DNA of 64,000 nt from Clostridium polyendosporum (GCF_018332455.1 NZ_BOPZ01000001.1:62001-126000); one strand, 5' to 3'; positions 34,225 to 43,764 are shown, counted from the stretch's first letter. Numbers and translations: made by a program. Notes: generated by a model from the letters alone, not told the origin.

Positions 34225-34830
34225 ATGAAGAAAAATAATAAACTTCCAATTGTTTATTTAGTAATTATTATAGGAGTTATTATATGGTCAATTATTACAC
34301 CAAGAAGTTATTTAGTATGGTTTCTTGAATCTATGCCTGTTTTAATAGGGTTGAGTGTTTTAACTTTTACATATAAAAAATTTAGATTAAGTAATTTTAC
34401 TTATACGTGGATATTTATAGCTTTTATTATTATGTTAATAGGAGGGCATTACAATTATAGTGAGGTGCCTTTATTTACATGGTTAAAACAGAAGATGTCT
34501 TTAAGTAGAAATCATTATGATAGGGTAGGTCATGTTATAAATGGAATAACCACATCTGTTCTTTTTAAGGAAGTGCTTTGGAGAAGAGGAGTAATTAGGA
34601 GAAAAGGATGGCTCTATTTTATTATATTTTTAATGTGTCTTGGTGTAAGTGCTACCTATGAGATTATTGAATTTCTTGTGGCATTTTCAGTGAGAGGAAA
34701 AGCTGATCCTTTTTTAGGAATGCAAGGAGATGAATGGGATTCACAGTGGGATATGTTGATAGCTTTCAGTGGAGTTATCTTATCTAACATATTCTTTGGA
34801 ATAAAATATATAGATACAGATTATCGTTAA
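34225..34830 (+). CDS. DUF2238 (YjdF-like) membrane protein
   Basis: 201 residues with five or six hydrophobic helices. The motifs HYDRVGHVINGI (about 97-108) and GMQGDEWDSQWDML (about 170-183) are hallmarks of this family of unknown function. RBS GGAG at a long spacing. It is monocistronic and followed by a family 2 element. Confidence 0.82.
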   Translation: MKKNNKLPIVYLVIIIGVIIWSIITPRSYLVWFLESMPVLIGLSVLTFTYKKFRLSNFTYTWIFIAFIIMLIGGHYNYSEVPLFTWLKQKMSLSRNHYDRVGHVINGITTSVLFKEVLWRRGVIRRKGWLYFIIFLMCLGVSATYEIIEFLVAFSVRGKADPFLGMQGDEWDSQWDMLIAFSGVILSNIFFGIKYIDTDYR

Positions 34831-34869
34831 ATAAGTGAATTAATAGTTTGGTTTTTAACAGTAAGAAAT

Positions 34870-34966
34870 CTGTAGATACACAAGTTCATAACTGAATTTA
34901 AATTCAAAAAAGTATAGGAATTTAGATTGTTTTAAATTTTCTTTGAAAGTAGTGCTTGTGTATCCT
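34870..34966 (+). repeat. Family 2 element, diverged copy
   Basis: GATACACAAGTTCATAACTG at the left and CTTGTGTATCC at the right form the terminal inverted repeat. The inner conserved loop is not recognisable. Confidence 0.6.
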
Positions 34967-35127
34967 TAGTTCATGTATGGCATAGCGATATTATGAATTT
35001 TTATATATTATTAAATATTTTTTAACGAATTATTATCAGAATGATTTTATTAATAAAATATAAATAATTTATAGATAAAATATTGTATTATTTGAAAGTG
35101 TGTATTAAAATAAGTTCTGTAAAAACT

Positions 35128-35440
35128 TCATAGTTCGGATGAAGGTAATGGGAGAGCGATGATGCATAGTATCATCCACCGAAGAAGTAAATCTTTCAGG
35201 TGCCTATTTTTATAGGTGGTGACCGCTACTGGACGAGCCTCTGGAGAGACTCTTATGAGCACCGAAGGAGAAAGCCTAAAGGCGAAACTCTCAGGTAAAA
35301 GGACAGGGGATAGATAATATTTCTTACAGAGGTCAGGTATTGCTATTTTTACTATCGGTATCATTAATATCATTTTTGTTACTATCGATAGCATTATTTA
35401 TCTGGCTTTTTTGATTATCTTTTTCTATTTCTGTCCCTAA
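35128..35440 (+). promoter_or_regulatory. Tandem glycine riboswitch with expression platform
   Basis: Aptamer 1 begins at about 35148 (GGGAGAG, CCACCGAAGAAGTAAATC, TTCAGGTGCC). The linker contains TACTGGACGAGCCTCTGGAG. Aptamer 2 has GCACCGAAGGAGAAAGCC and CTCTCAGGTAAAAGGACAGG (to about 35310). Downstream, GTCAGGTATTGCTAT (35332) can pair with ATAGCATTATTTATCTGGC followed by TTTTTT (35388-35412), a terminator. GGACAGGGGATAGA can also pair with TCTATTTCTGTCC (about 35424). Cooperative glycine binding is known for tandem aptamers; whether glycine turns the gene on or off is not settled here. Confidence 0.9.
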
Positions 35441-35475
35441 TTATTAAATATTTTAATTATTATGGAGGGATAATA

Positions 35476-36843
35476 GTGGAACAAATTATTAATGTGCTTA
35501 ACAAAATTGATTCTATTGTATGGGGACCAGCTCTACTAATTTTATTAGTTGGAACAGGTATCTATCTAACTGTACGTCTTGGATTACTTCAAGTATTTAA
35601 ATTACCTTTAGCTATAAAATTACTTTTTGCTAAAGATGATGATGATAATGGAGATGGTGATGTTACAAGCTTTGCTGCATTATGTACAGCACTTGCAGCT
35701 ACTATAGGAACTGGAAATATCGTTGGTGTCGCTACAGCAATTAAGATGGGTGGACCAGGTGCTCTTTTCTGGATGTGGATGGCAGCTTTCTTTGGAATGG
35801 CTACTAAATATGCAGAAGGACTACTAGCAATAAAATACAGAGTTACAGACAAAAATGGTCAGATGTCCGGTGGTCCTATGTATTATATTGAAAAAGGTCT
35901 TGGAATAAAGTGGATGGCTAAATTGTTTGCTTTATTTGGTATCGGTGTTGCTTACTTTGGAATAGGAACATTTGCTCAAATTAATTCTATAACACAATCT
36001 GTAAATGTAGCATTTAATGTTCCTGTTGTAGTTACATCAGTTATAATAACTATATTAGTTGCTCTTGTAACTCTTGGAGGTATACAAAGTATATCTAAAG
36101 TATCAGAATTAGTAGTACCTTTCATGGCTATTTTTTATGTAGTAGGATCAGTAATTATTTTAATTTACAATGCTTCTGTACTTCCAGGCGCAATAGCTCT
36201 AATTATAAAAAGTGCATTTACTCCTGCTGCTGCGGCAGGTGGATTCTTAGGAGCTACAGTAAGACAGGCTATTCAAAATGGTATTGCAAGAGGGGTTTTC
36301 TCTAATGAATCAGGACTTGGTAGTGCACCAATTGCAGCAGCTGCTGCTAGAACTAAATCTTGTGTTCGTCAAGGACTAATATCAATGACAGGAACTTTCT
36401 TTGATACTATTGTTATATGTACAATGACTGGTTTAGTATTAATATCCACAGGTGTATGGAACTCAGATCTTCAAGGAGCTGCAATGACTAATCAAGCTTT
36501 TACAGTAGGGTTACCAATACCTGTTATAGGTAAGCTTATAGTAACTATTGGACTTATATTCTTTGCATTCACAACAATAATAGGATGGAACTATTATGGT
36601 GAAAGATGTACTGAGTATTTATTTGGAGTAAAGGGAATAAAGCCTTATAGATATATATTTATATTCTTAGTTGCTATAGGAGCATTCTTAAAGCTTGATT
36701 TAGTATGGATATTAGCTGATATTGTAAATGCATTAATGGCAATTCCAAACCTTATTGCTTTAATAGGATTAAGTGGAGTTATAGTAGCTGAAACTAAAAG
36801 CTATTTTAATCAACAAAAACAAGATAAAAAAAAAGCTGCATAA
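35476..36843 (+). CDS. Alanine/glycine:cation symporter (AGCS family)
   Basis: 455 residues with about ten helices. Family motifs are present: TALAATIGTGNIVGVATAI (about 72-90), MSGGPMYYIEKGLG (about 129-142), and GVFSNESGLGSAPIAAAAA (about 273-291). It moves glycine or alanine with Na+ or H+. The glycine riboswitch directly upstream points to glycine as the physiological substrate. GTG start at 35476 with GGAGGG six bases before it. Terminator follows at 36861. Confidence 0.93.
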   Translation: MEQIINVLNKIDSIVWGPALLILLVGTGIYLTVRLGLLQVFKLPLAIKLLFAKDDDDNGDGDVTSFAALCTALAATIGTGNIVGVATAIKMGGPGALFWMWMAAFFGMATKYAEGLLAIKYRVTDKNGQMSGGPMYYIEKGLGIKWMAKLFALFGIGVAYFGIGTFAQINSITQSVNVAFNVPVVVTSVIITILVALVTLGGIQSISKVSELVVPFMAIFYVVGSVIILIYNASVLPGAIALIIKSAFTPAAAAGGFLGATVRQAIQNGIARGVFSNESGLGSAPIAAAAARTKSCVRQGLISMTGTFFDTIVICTMTGLVLISTGVWNSDLQGAAMTNQAFTVGLPIPVIGKLIVTIGLIFFAFTTIIGWNYYGERCTEYLFGVKGIKPYRYIFIFLVAIGAFLKLDLVWILADIVNALMAIPNLIALIGLSGVIVAETKSYFNQQKQDKKKAA

Positions 36844-36860
36844 GATAAGATAGATAAATA

Positions 36861-36907
36861 GTGCCAGCCTCTTTACATTTACATTAGAAGAGGCTGGCAC
36901 CTTTTTT
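36861..36907 (+). terminator. Terminator of the symporter gene
   Basis: GTGCCAGCCTCTT pairs with AAGAGGCTGGCAC around a 14-base loop; CTTTTTT follows. Confidence 0.92.
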
Positions 36908-36981
36908 AAAATAATCCAAGGCTGTCTTAAATAGAAAGTAATTTCTAAAGTGAGATTGGTTAACTTTTTTTATAAAAAGAC

Positions 36982-37012
36982 AAAGAGCGGGTTCTAAGAA
37001 TCCGCTCTTTAA
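36982..37012 (-). terminator. Terminator of the ABC-F gene at 37016
   Basis: AAAGAGCGG pairs with CCGCTCTTT; on the minus strand a T-rich stretch (TCTTTTTATA) follows the stem. Confidence 0.8.
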
Positions 37013-37015
37013 CAA

Positions 37016-38605
37016 TTAATTCATGCCTTTACTTTCTAGGTATTCATCATATGTACACTTCTTATCAATGATTCCTTCTGGCAGTATTTCAATAATTCTA
37101 TTTGCTATAGTTTCAACGAATTGGTGGTCATGACAAGAGAATAAAAGAACACTCTTAAAGTCAATTAAGCCGTTGTTTACTGCTGTAATAGATTCTAGAT
37201 CAAGGTGGTTTGTAGGTTGATCTAATATAAGTACGTTAGCAGTGCTTAACATCATTTTAGATAGCATACAACGAACTTTTTCTCCTCCAGAAAGTACATT
37301 AGCTTGCTTTAAAGCCTCTTCTCCAGAGAACAACATTCTTCCTAAAAATCCTCTTAAGTAGCTTTCAGATTTTTCCTCTGAGTATTGACGTAACCAATCT
37401 ACTAAACTTAAAGTACAGTCATTAAAGTACTCTGAGTTATCTTTTGGGAAGTAAGCTTGAGAAGTAGTTATACCCCATTTAAAGCTTCCGCTGTCTGGTT
37501 CAAGCTCACCCATTAATATCTTAAATAGAGTTGATACAGCAATTTCATTACCTACAAAGGCAATTTTATCTTCTTTTCCTACCATGAAGCTAACATTGTC
37601 TAATACCTTAACTCCATCTATAGTTTTAGTTAATCCTTCTACAGTTAAAATATCATTACCTACTTCTCTAGCTGGTTTAAAACCTACGAATGGATATTTT
37701 CTACTAGAAGGTTGAATATCGTCTAAAGTTATCTTATCTAATAGCTTCTTACGAGAAGTAGCTTGTTTAGATTTTGAAGCATTAGCACTGAATCTAGCAA
37801 TGAAGTTTTGAAGTTCTTTAATTTTTTCTTCTTTCTTCTTATTTTGATCCTTAGCCATTTGAAGTGCTAGTTGGCTTGATTCATACCAGAAGTCATAGTT
37901 ACCAACATATAATTTGATTTTTCCGAAGTCCACATCACAAATATTAGTACATACCATATTTAAGAAGTGTCTATCATGGGATACAACTATAACTATACCT
38001 TCAAAGTCTGCTAAGAAGTTTTCTAGCCAAGTTACAGATTTCATGTCAAGGTGGTTAGTAGGCTCGTCCAGTATTAGAACGCCAGGTTTTCCAAACAAAG
38101 TTTGAGCTAAAAGAACCTTAACCTTTTCTCCACCAGTTAATTCTCCTACATTTTTATAGTGTAAATCTGTTCCTATGCCTAATCCTTGTAATAGAGATGA
38201 TGCTTCTGATTCAGCTTCCCATCCATTAAGATCAGCAAATTCACACTCAAGTTCTGAAGCCTTTATACCATCTTCATCACTGAAGTCAGGTTTAGCATAA
38301 AGAGCATCCTTTTCTTTCATTATGCTATAAAGTTTTTCGTTTCCTCTTATAACTGTTTCTAAAACCTGACAATCATCGTATTGATAATGATCCTGTTTTA
38401 ATACTGAAACTCTTGTATTTGGAGCTATAATAACTTCACCTGTATTTGCTTCAACTTCTCCTGAAAGTATTTTTAAGAAAGTAGATTTTCCGGCACCATT
38501 AGCACCTATAACTCCATAACAGTTTCCAGGAGTAAATTTTAGATTAACATCTTCAAAAAGTTTACGTCCACCATATCTTAAGCTTATGTTACTTACTGTA
38601 ATCAT
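37016..38605 (-). CDS. ABC-F family ATPase (YbiT/YkpA type)
   Basis: 529 residues with two ABC domains joined by a charged linker and no C-terminal coiled coil, unlike the Uup-type protein at 7716. The first Walker A is GANGAGKST (about 35-43) and the signature LTGGEKVK. In the second domain the P-loop is degenerate (FVGNEIAVSTLFKI in place of GxxGxGKST), as in the YbiT/YkpA subgroup; signature LSGGEKVR. Likely a soluble translation factor. The ATG at 38605 follows AAGGAAAG; a GTG two codons earlier lies in that RBS. Confidence 0.85.
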   Translation of the reverse strand: MITVSNISLRYGGRKLFEDVNLKFTPGNCYGVIGANGAGKSTFLKILSGEVEANTGEVIIAPNTRVSVLKQDHYQYDDCQVLETVIRGNEKLYSIMKEKDALYAKPDFSDEDGIKASELECEFADLNGWEAESEASSLLQGLGIGTDLHYKNVGELTGGEKVKVLLAQTLFGKPGVLILDEPTNHLDMKSVTWLENFLADFEGIVIVVSHDRHFLNMVCTNICDVDFGKIKLYVGNYDFWYESSQLALQMAKDQNKKKEEKIKELQNFIARFSANASKSKQATSRKKLLDKITLDDIQPSSRKYPFVGFKPAREVGNDILTVEGLTKTIDGVKVLDNVSFMVGKEDKIAFVGNEIAVSTLFKILMGELEPDSGSFKWGITTSQAYFPKDNSEYFNDCTLSLVDWLRQYSEEKSESYLRGFLGRMLFSGEEALKQANVLSGGEKVRCMLSKMMLSTANVLILDQPTNHLDLESITAVNNGLIDFKSVLLFSCHDHQFVETIANRIIEILPEGIIDKKCTYDEYLESKGMN

Positions 38606-39483
38606 GTACACTTTCCTTTCTTTAGTTATATTTTAAAATTAATTTAATAATCTTCACACATTTTTTTATTATAGCATATAAATATCATCTTTAGTACTTA
38701 TAAATTTTAGCATTAAGAAAATACCTATATACTGTATTGTGGATGAGCATTTTCTTCTATATCCTCAGTTGTAAATTGACTTATGAAGTTGTTTATCAGC
38801 CAACTAAACAAGCTTTTAAAGCAAGAAATTATTGTTATAAATTGACTTGTCAAGTTGTTTATCTATACAAAATATTTATTCTAGAACCCACTATCTCTTT
38901 ATAGACGTGTGATTATTATATACATCGAGAATAATGGTTTAAAAAACTATATAAAGAAGTTTGAATTATGGTTTAATTTAAGTAAACTTCTATTTTATAA
39001 GCATTTTGGCTTAATTTTAATTTGATATTTTTAGTCAAATTTGATACCATTATTTTAGTAATTATGTTATTTATAAGGAAACTTTTTAATGAATTAGCAT
39101 CATTTATGAAAGTGAATGGTTTCCTAATGAATACCTCCAACAGAGCAGGTTTATCGACGACAGCAAGTTCGTGCCAGCCTCGTGAATACTGGGTTGTACG
39201 GTTTAACTTTAGTTCTTTGGATATTTTATTTAGGAAAGATTTATTTTAGGTTTCTTGTTTTCATATTCTCTCTACAATCTCATGTATCCAATTATCAAAG
39301 AATCTTTAATATTGATATAATATTAAACTTTAAGAAATTTTATATAAAATTAATTATTGTAGTTGATATCGATCCATTTACAATAATGTGTTATTCATCC
39401 CAGACCTTAGGGTATGGAGGGATTTGGTACAGTTTAGTTGAATGCCTATAAAAATATTTAACAAAGAGAGGGTTTCGTATGTT
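38606..39483. other. Long non-coding gap with family 2 remnants and a decayed coding stretch
   Basis: 38771-38797 and 38837-38863 are 27-bp direct repeats differing at three positions. Around 39095-39185 one frame reads ESEWFPNEYLQQSRFIDD then stops, which looks like a fragment of a lost gene. Overlapping short frames to 39451 contain hydrophobic runs but no coherent protein. I take the region as decayed DNA plus the promoter of the AI-2E family gene. Confidence 0.5.
38757..38870 (-). repeat. Two family 2 end repeats in direct orientation
   Basis: GATAAACAACTTCATAAGTC and GATAAACAACTTGACAAGTC on the minus strand, 66 bp apart, 24 of 27 bases identical. Each resembles a family 2 terminus. Confidence 0.6.
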
Positions 39484-40494
39484 ATGGACACAATAATGGA
39501 GTTTTTTAGGGGGCAAGGATTTAAGCGATTTACAATACTAGCTGTTTTGACATTCTTTATATATGTGATGAGAGATTTTGCGAACGTATTTTTAATAACG
39601 TTTATACTAACTTTTCTAATGTATAGACTCCAAAGATTTATAGCTAAAATGCTAGCTAAATTTATAAAAATAGAACAAGAGGTTATTGTAATAGCACTAT
39701 ATGTTTTATTTATAACAATGATTGTTTTAGTAATTAGTAAGTATCTTCCTATAATTATAGACCAGGGAATACAGATTACAAAACAGATAATGTCTTTTTA
39801 TCAACAATCTCATGATGATCCTATAATTAATTATGTAATTGAAAGTACTAAAAGGCTTAATATTGTAGATTACATAGAGCAATGGGATATTGCAATATTT
39901 AAGTATATTACAGATGTAAGTAAATGGGGTTTAAATATCTTTATTTCATTAATTTTAAGTTTATTTTTCTTGCTAGAAAGAAATAAGATAATTAGGTTTA
40001 CTACTAAATTTAAATATAGTAAAATATCAAGCTTCTATAATGAAATTGAATATTTTTGTAGAAAGTTTATTCGTTCCTTTGGCAAGGTTATTGAAGTACA
40101 AATCTTAATATCTCTAATTAATAGTATACTTTCTATAATAGCTTTAACATTGATTGGGTTACCAAAAGTGTTAGGGTTAGGAATAATGATATTTATTTTA
40201 GGATTAATTCCTGTAGCTGGTGTATTTATTTCTCTAGTTCCACTTTCGTTAACTGCCTATACTGTAGGAGGATTAACAAAGGTTATATATGTATTGATTA
40301 TAATAGCTGTACTTCATGCGTTAGAAGGATATATATTAAACCCTAAATTGATGTCTTCTAAAACAAAATTACCTGTATTCTATACTTTCATAATTTTAAT
40401 TGTATCAGAGCATTTTTTTGGAATATGGGGACTTATCATAGGGATGCCTATTTTCATATTTATTCTAGATATTTTAGAAGTTAATAATGATTAA
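39484..40494 (+). CDS. AI-2E family transporter-like membrane protein
   Basis: 336 residues with about eight helices: an N-terminal pair, a central pair, and a C-terminal block containing GLIPVAGVFISLVPLSLTA and LEGYILNPKLMSSKTKLP. This is the UPF0118/AI-2E exporter family. Its members include Na+/H+ antiporters and others of unknown substrate, so the quorum-signal name should not be taken literally. The ATG at 39484 follows GAGAGG at 11 bases; an ATG at 39442 has no RBS. A family 1 terminator-like element follows. Confidence 0.8.
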   Translation: MDTIMEFFRGQGFKRFTILAVLTFFIYVMRDFANVFLITFILTFLMYRLQRFIAKMLAKFIKIEQEVIVIALYVLFITMIVLVISKYLPIIIDQGIQITKQIMSFYQQSHDDPIINYVIESTKRLNIVDYIEQWDIAIFKYITDVSKWGLNIFISLILSLFFLLERNKIIRFTTKFKYSKISSFYNEIEYFCRKFIRSFGKVIEVQILISLINSILSIIALTLIGLPKVLGLGIMIFILGLIPVAGVFISLVPLSLTAYTVGGLTKVIYVLIIIAVLHALEGYILNPKLMSSKTKLPVFYTFIILIVSEHFFGIWGLIIGMPIFIFILDILEVNND

Positions 40495-40515
40495 AATAAT
40501 ATTTAGAAACGATAA

Positions 40516-40580
40516 GTAATTTTACTAAGTGAATCTAAATAAAGCTGATCAGGCTCGATGCCTGATCAGCTTTATTTTTT
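40516..40580 (+). repeat. Family 1 hairpin element acting as a terminator
   Basis: AAGTGAATCTAAAT (remnant of the palindrome), then a perfect 13-bp stem AAAGCTGATCAGG / CCTGATCAGCTTT around the loop CTCGATG, then ATTTTTT. It lies 46 bases after the AI-2E family gene stop, in sense. This copy has every property of an intrinsic terminator. Confidence 0.85.
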
Positions 40581-40763
40581 ATGATTAGAAATTGTTGAGG
40601 TAAAAATACAATATTATGAATATAGATTAAGATATAACAACAACATATTGTTAAATTATGTAAATGTTATATAATAATAATGTTGAATAATAATTATGGT
40701 AATTAATATAAACATATTATAGTTTGTATTAATTAATAAAAATTATCAAAGGGAGTATACGTT

Positions 40764-41528
40764 ATGAGAATATATTCATGGAATGTAAATGGACTTAGAG
40801 CAATATTTAAAAAAGATTTTTTAGTATGGATAGAGAATGAGCATCCAGATATACTTTGCATACAAGAAACTAAATTACAAGAGAAAACTTTAGATGAGGA
40901 AGGTAGGAACATAGAAGGATATTATTCATACTTTTCTTTTGCAGAAAAGAAGGGATACAGCGGAGTTGCTATATATACAAGGATAAGGCCTACCATGGTT
41001 AGATATGGAATGGGAATTAAAGAGTTTGATGATGAAGGAAGGATATTAATTGCTGAGTTTGAGGAGTTTACTCTATTAAATATATATTTCCCTAATGGTC
41101 AGATGAGTGAAGAAAGGTTAACTTATAAATTAAGGTTTTATGATGCTATTTTAGACTATTGTAATAATGAAGTTAAGAGTGGTAAAAAGTTGATAATATG
41201 TGGAGATTACAACACTGCTCATACACCAATGGATATAAAAAATGCTAAAGCTAATGAGAAAAACTCAGGATTTTTACCTATAGAAAGGAAATGGATTGAT
41301 AAGTTTATAGCAAATGGATATACTGATACCTTTAGGCATTTAAATCCTGAAACAATAAAATACTCCTGGTGGAGTTATAAATTTAAAGCTAGAGAAAGAA
41401 ATGCTGGGTGGAGAATTGATTATCATTTTGTATCAAATAATCTATTAAACAAGGTTATAAGTGCAAGGATATTAAATGAGGTATATGGATCAGATCATTG
41501 TCCTGTAGTTTTAGAATTAGAATTATAA
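40764..41528 (+). CDS. xth: Exodeoxyribonuclease III (AP endonuclease)
   Basis: 254 residues of the EEP nuclease fold, repairing abasic sites. It begins MRIYSWNVNGLRA and contains the metal Glu in IQETKLQ (Glu34), the catalytic motif ICGDYNTAH (about 149), the WRIDYHFVS segment (about 225) and terminal GSDHCPV (His about 247). RBS is AAAGGGAG. It precedes the spore-protein-like gene by 114 bases. Confidence 0.94.
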   Translation: MRIYSWNVNGLRAIFKKDFLVWIENEHPDILCIQETKLQEKTLDEEGRNIEGYYSYFSFAEKKGYSGVAIYTRIRPTMVRYGMGIKEFDDEGRILIAEFEEFTLLNIYFPNGQMSEERLTYKLRFYDAILDYCNNEVKSGKKLIICGDYNTAHTPMDIKNAKANEKNSGFLPIERKWIDKFIANGYTDTFRHLNPETIKYSWWSYKFKARERNAGWRIDYHFVSNNLLNKVISARILNEVYGSDHCPVVLELEL

Positions 41529-41642
41529 AAATATTATCTAAATAAAGTATAATGCAGTAATAGAACTATAAAGACATAATTAAATATTAAATGTGAAATA
41601 ATACTTTTAAGTACAAAGTTTTTAAAAGGGTGGTGTTATTTC

Positions 41643-41828
41643 ATGGAAGAAAAAGTAAACAAGGTTGATACTAAAACTGAACAGGCTATGCAGATGGGAA
41701 TTAATGTACCAGAGAATGGTTATTGGGGAAATATGAGTTCTAAGGTTTGTGGCATGGTAGGAGGAGCTCAGGGCGGAAATTTTACAAAGGAAGCAGTAAA
41801 AGCCTTTGAGAAGAAGCTAATTGAATAA
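41643..41828 (+). CDS. Small acid-soluble spore protein-like (alpha/beta type)
   Basis: 61 residues. The C-terminal half (GMVGGAQGGNFTKEAVKAFE) resembles the G-x-V-G-G...(V)K block of alpha/beta SASPs that coat spore DNA. The N-terminal half (TEQAMQMGINVPENGYWGNM) resembles the family's first helix region and WG motif. RBS AAAGGGTGG. The match is partial, hence the moderate confidence. A DNA-repair nuclease sits just upstream. Confidence 0.6.
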   Translation: MEEKVNKVDTKTEQAMQMGINVPENGYWGNMSSKVCGMVGGAQGGNFTKEAVKAFEKKLIE

Positions 41829-41836
41829 ATAACAAT

Positions 41837-41870
41837 AGGGGAGTTGCTTGTAAGTAGCTTCTCTTTTTAT
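41837..41870 (+). terminator. Weak terminator after the SASP-like gene
   Basis: GGGGAGTTGCTT faces AGTAGCTTCTC, followed by TTTTTATTTTTATT. Imperfect stem but strong T-tract. Confidence 0.55.
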
Positions 41871-42014
41871 TTTTATTAAAAGATAGAGAGTAAATATTTT
41901 TAATTAAAAATAGATATTAAATTTAAAAATAACTTTAATGGCTCAAAAAATGAGATATTAACTTGTAATTTTTTGAATAAAAATAAGTACAGAAGTTTTT
42001 ATGGAGGAATAAGG

Positions 42015-42800
42015 TTGGAATTTTTAATTGTATTTTTTGTTATTTATTTTTCTATAGCTTTTCATGAATTGGGGCATTTATTTGCCTTAAGACTTACAAA
42101 GGTAAGAGCATTAAAATATACAGTTGGGATTGGCACTAGAATATTACAATTGCACCAAAAAGGAATAGTTTATACTTTTAATTTGTTTCCTTTGGGAGGG
42201 GTAGTAATTCCTGTTGAGGACGATTATTACAAAGTTAGTGTAACAAAAAGAATTGTTATTGCACTTGCTGGAGTTTGTGTTAATTTAACATTGATCTTAG
42301 TTGGGCTTTTAATCTATGTAAAGGGAGATTTAACTTTAGTTTCACATATTGTTAAGGATATTGTTTTACTTTTGAGAAAGGATTTTAGCTATGAGCAAAT
42401 ACATGATCCAATAAATAGATTTGGCATAGTATTTTTTCAGGAAGTAGACAGTGTAAACTTAAATTTTATTCAGTACTTAATTATAATAAATGTTGTTTTG
42501 TTTGTTATAAATTTGCTTCCTATACCTCCACTAGATGGTAGTAAGATTATCATAGAACCTGCAAGAGAATTTTTTACGCTTTTAGGAGCAAAGGATAAGA
42601 CTATTAATGAAATATTAACAATAATAACGATTTTTGGGCTTATTACTTTATTTGTACCTGCTATATTAGATATGTTTTTAAAAAAGATAAGAGAAATTAA
42701 TATTGTGGAATTGCTTTGTTTTATAGTCATTGTAATTTCATCAGCACTAATAGTATTAGAATATAAAATTATGTATTTATCAAAGCATATAGGAAAATGA
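42015..42800 (+). CDS. M50 family membrane metallopeptidase (site-2 protease-like)
   Basis: 261 residues. The zinc-binding HELGH lies in the first helix (residues about 16-20) and the third ligand in LPIPPLDGSK. Four to five hydrophobic helices are visible. The likely start is the TTG at 42015, with GGAGG seven bases upstream; a TTG at 41973 has no RBS. SpoIVFB/RseP relatives cut anti-sigma factors or pro-sigma factors in the membrane; the substrate here is unknown. Confidence 0.83.
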   Translation: MEFLIVFFVIYFSIAFHELGHLFALRLTKVRALKYTVGIGTRILQLHQKGIVYTFNLFPLGGVVIPVEDDYYKVSVTKRIVIALAGVCVNLTLILVGLLIYVKGDLTLVSHIVKDIVLLLRKDFSYEQIHDPINRFGIVFFQEVDSVNLNFIQYLIIINVVLFVINLLPIPPLDGSKIIIEPAREFFTLLGAKDKTINEILTIITIFGLITLFVPAILDMFLKKIREINIVELLCFIVIVISSALIVLEYKIMYLSKHIGK

Positions 42801-42825
42801 TGAATAAGAAACTTATGAAGTAAAA

Positions 42826-42866
42826 AAGCTTATCATGTGGAAATAACCTCAATGATAAGCTTCTTT
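42826..42866. terminator. Bidirectional terminator between M50 peptidase and ric
   Basis: AAGCTTATCA pairs with TGATAAGCTT around a 17-base loop, with CTTTAAT on one side and TTTTTTAC on the other strand. Confidence 0.75.
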
Positions 42867-42878
42867 AATATAAGAGAA

Positions 42879-43577
42879 TTATATTATTTTGAAAAGTACG
42901 CTATTTTCTAAATGTATATGAGTAAATAAATCCTGTTCTAAATCTTGAAGTTTTGAGTATACTAGTTTGTATGTTGTACATACATCAAATGGAGCCTGAT
43001 AGTCATTAGTAATTTCTCTTAATTCTTTTAATATATCTCCTGCGGCATGATGTTCATCTTCTGTTTCTTGTATAAACTTTTTAATATCTATCAGAAGTGA
43101 TTCATCCTTAGTATTTACATAGGCTTCTATTAAAGGGAATAGAATTTCCTCTTCTTTAATTAAATGCTCCTGAATATCTACCTTAAGTAGTCCAAAAAGT
43201 TTATGAATTTTTAAAAGTTCTTCACCGTGGTGATCAAAGTGAACCTTTAGAATTTTAAATATTAATCCGTCTAAAATAGGAAGTTCCTTTTTTGTATAGA
43301 TATGGTGAATGGATACTATATGATTTATTAAATCTATAGGGTCTTCTTCTTCCCACTTTTTTAATGTAGCACCTGAATCAAAGAATTTTTCATATGCTTT
43401 GTTTAACTCATCTAGAAACTCGTTAACCTGTAATCCTTTTTCATTTACTGCTTTATCAAGAGGATCATTTCCACCACAGCAGTAATCTATTTTATATTTA
43501 TTAAAAATCTCATTTGCTTCTGGAAATTTTAAAACTATATCTCCTAGTGTTTCATTTATTTTAATTTCTTTTAACAT
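42879..43577 (-). CDS. Iron-sulfur cluster repair di-iron protein (RIC/ScdA/YtfE)
   Basis: 232 residues. The N-terminal ScdA-type domain carries the paired Cys in KIDYCCGGND (about 33-34). The hemerythrin-like domain has the di-iron His ligands in SIHHIYTKKE, FDHHGEELL, EEHHAAGD-type positions (EDEHHAAGDI) and THIHLENSVLF. It restores Fe-S clusters damaged by NO or oxidants. RBS is GGAGG. It lies divergently spaced from nothing: the Crp/Fnr gene follows upstream on the same strand with its own terminator between. Confidence 0.92.
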   Translation of the reverse strand: MLKEIKINETLGDIVLKFPEANEIFNKYKIDYCCGGNDPLDKAVNEKGLQVNEFLDELNKAYEKFFDSGATLKKWEEEDPIDLINHIVSIHHIYTKKELPILDGLIFKILKVHFDHHGEELLKIHKLFGLLKVDIQEHLIKEEEILFPLIEAYVNTKDESLLIDIKKFIQETEDEHHAAGDILKELREITNDYQAPFDVCTTYKLVYSKLQDLEQDLFTHIHLENSVLFKII

Positions 43578-43703
43578 ACCATAGACCTCCTTATACTTAT
43601 GCTGCTTTCACAGCTAGATCTGAAACAAATTCATAAATTCTTTCAACTTCGTTAATGATTATTAAAGTTTTTATAAATAATGAAGGTAAGCTTCCCTTTG
43701 TTT

Positions 43704-43739
43704 CTTGTTACAAGTTTATTATATTGGTTGTTACGAAGA
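43704..43739. promoter_or_regulatory. Possible operator upstream of ric: two TTGTTAC boxes
   Basis: CTTGTTACAAG (43704-43714) is a perfect palindrome around one base. TTGTTACGAA (43728-43737) is a second copy 23 bp away. Both lie 130-160 bp before the ric start. They may bind the neighbouring Crp/Fnr-type regulator. Confidence 0.45.
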
Positions 43740-43764
43740 AAAACTGTGATTAAAATCAAATTCT

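Noticed and set aside
39022-39451. Two overlapping frames of 75 and 89 codons
   Set aside because: No RBS, no recognisable domain, low-complexity hydrophobic content; treated as decayed DNA.
42470-42730. 86-codon minus-strand frame inside the M50 peptidase gene
   Set aside because: Mirror of a coding region with typical membrane-protein codon bias on the plus strand and no RBS on the minus strand.
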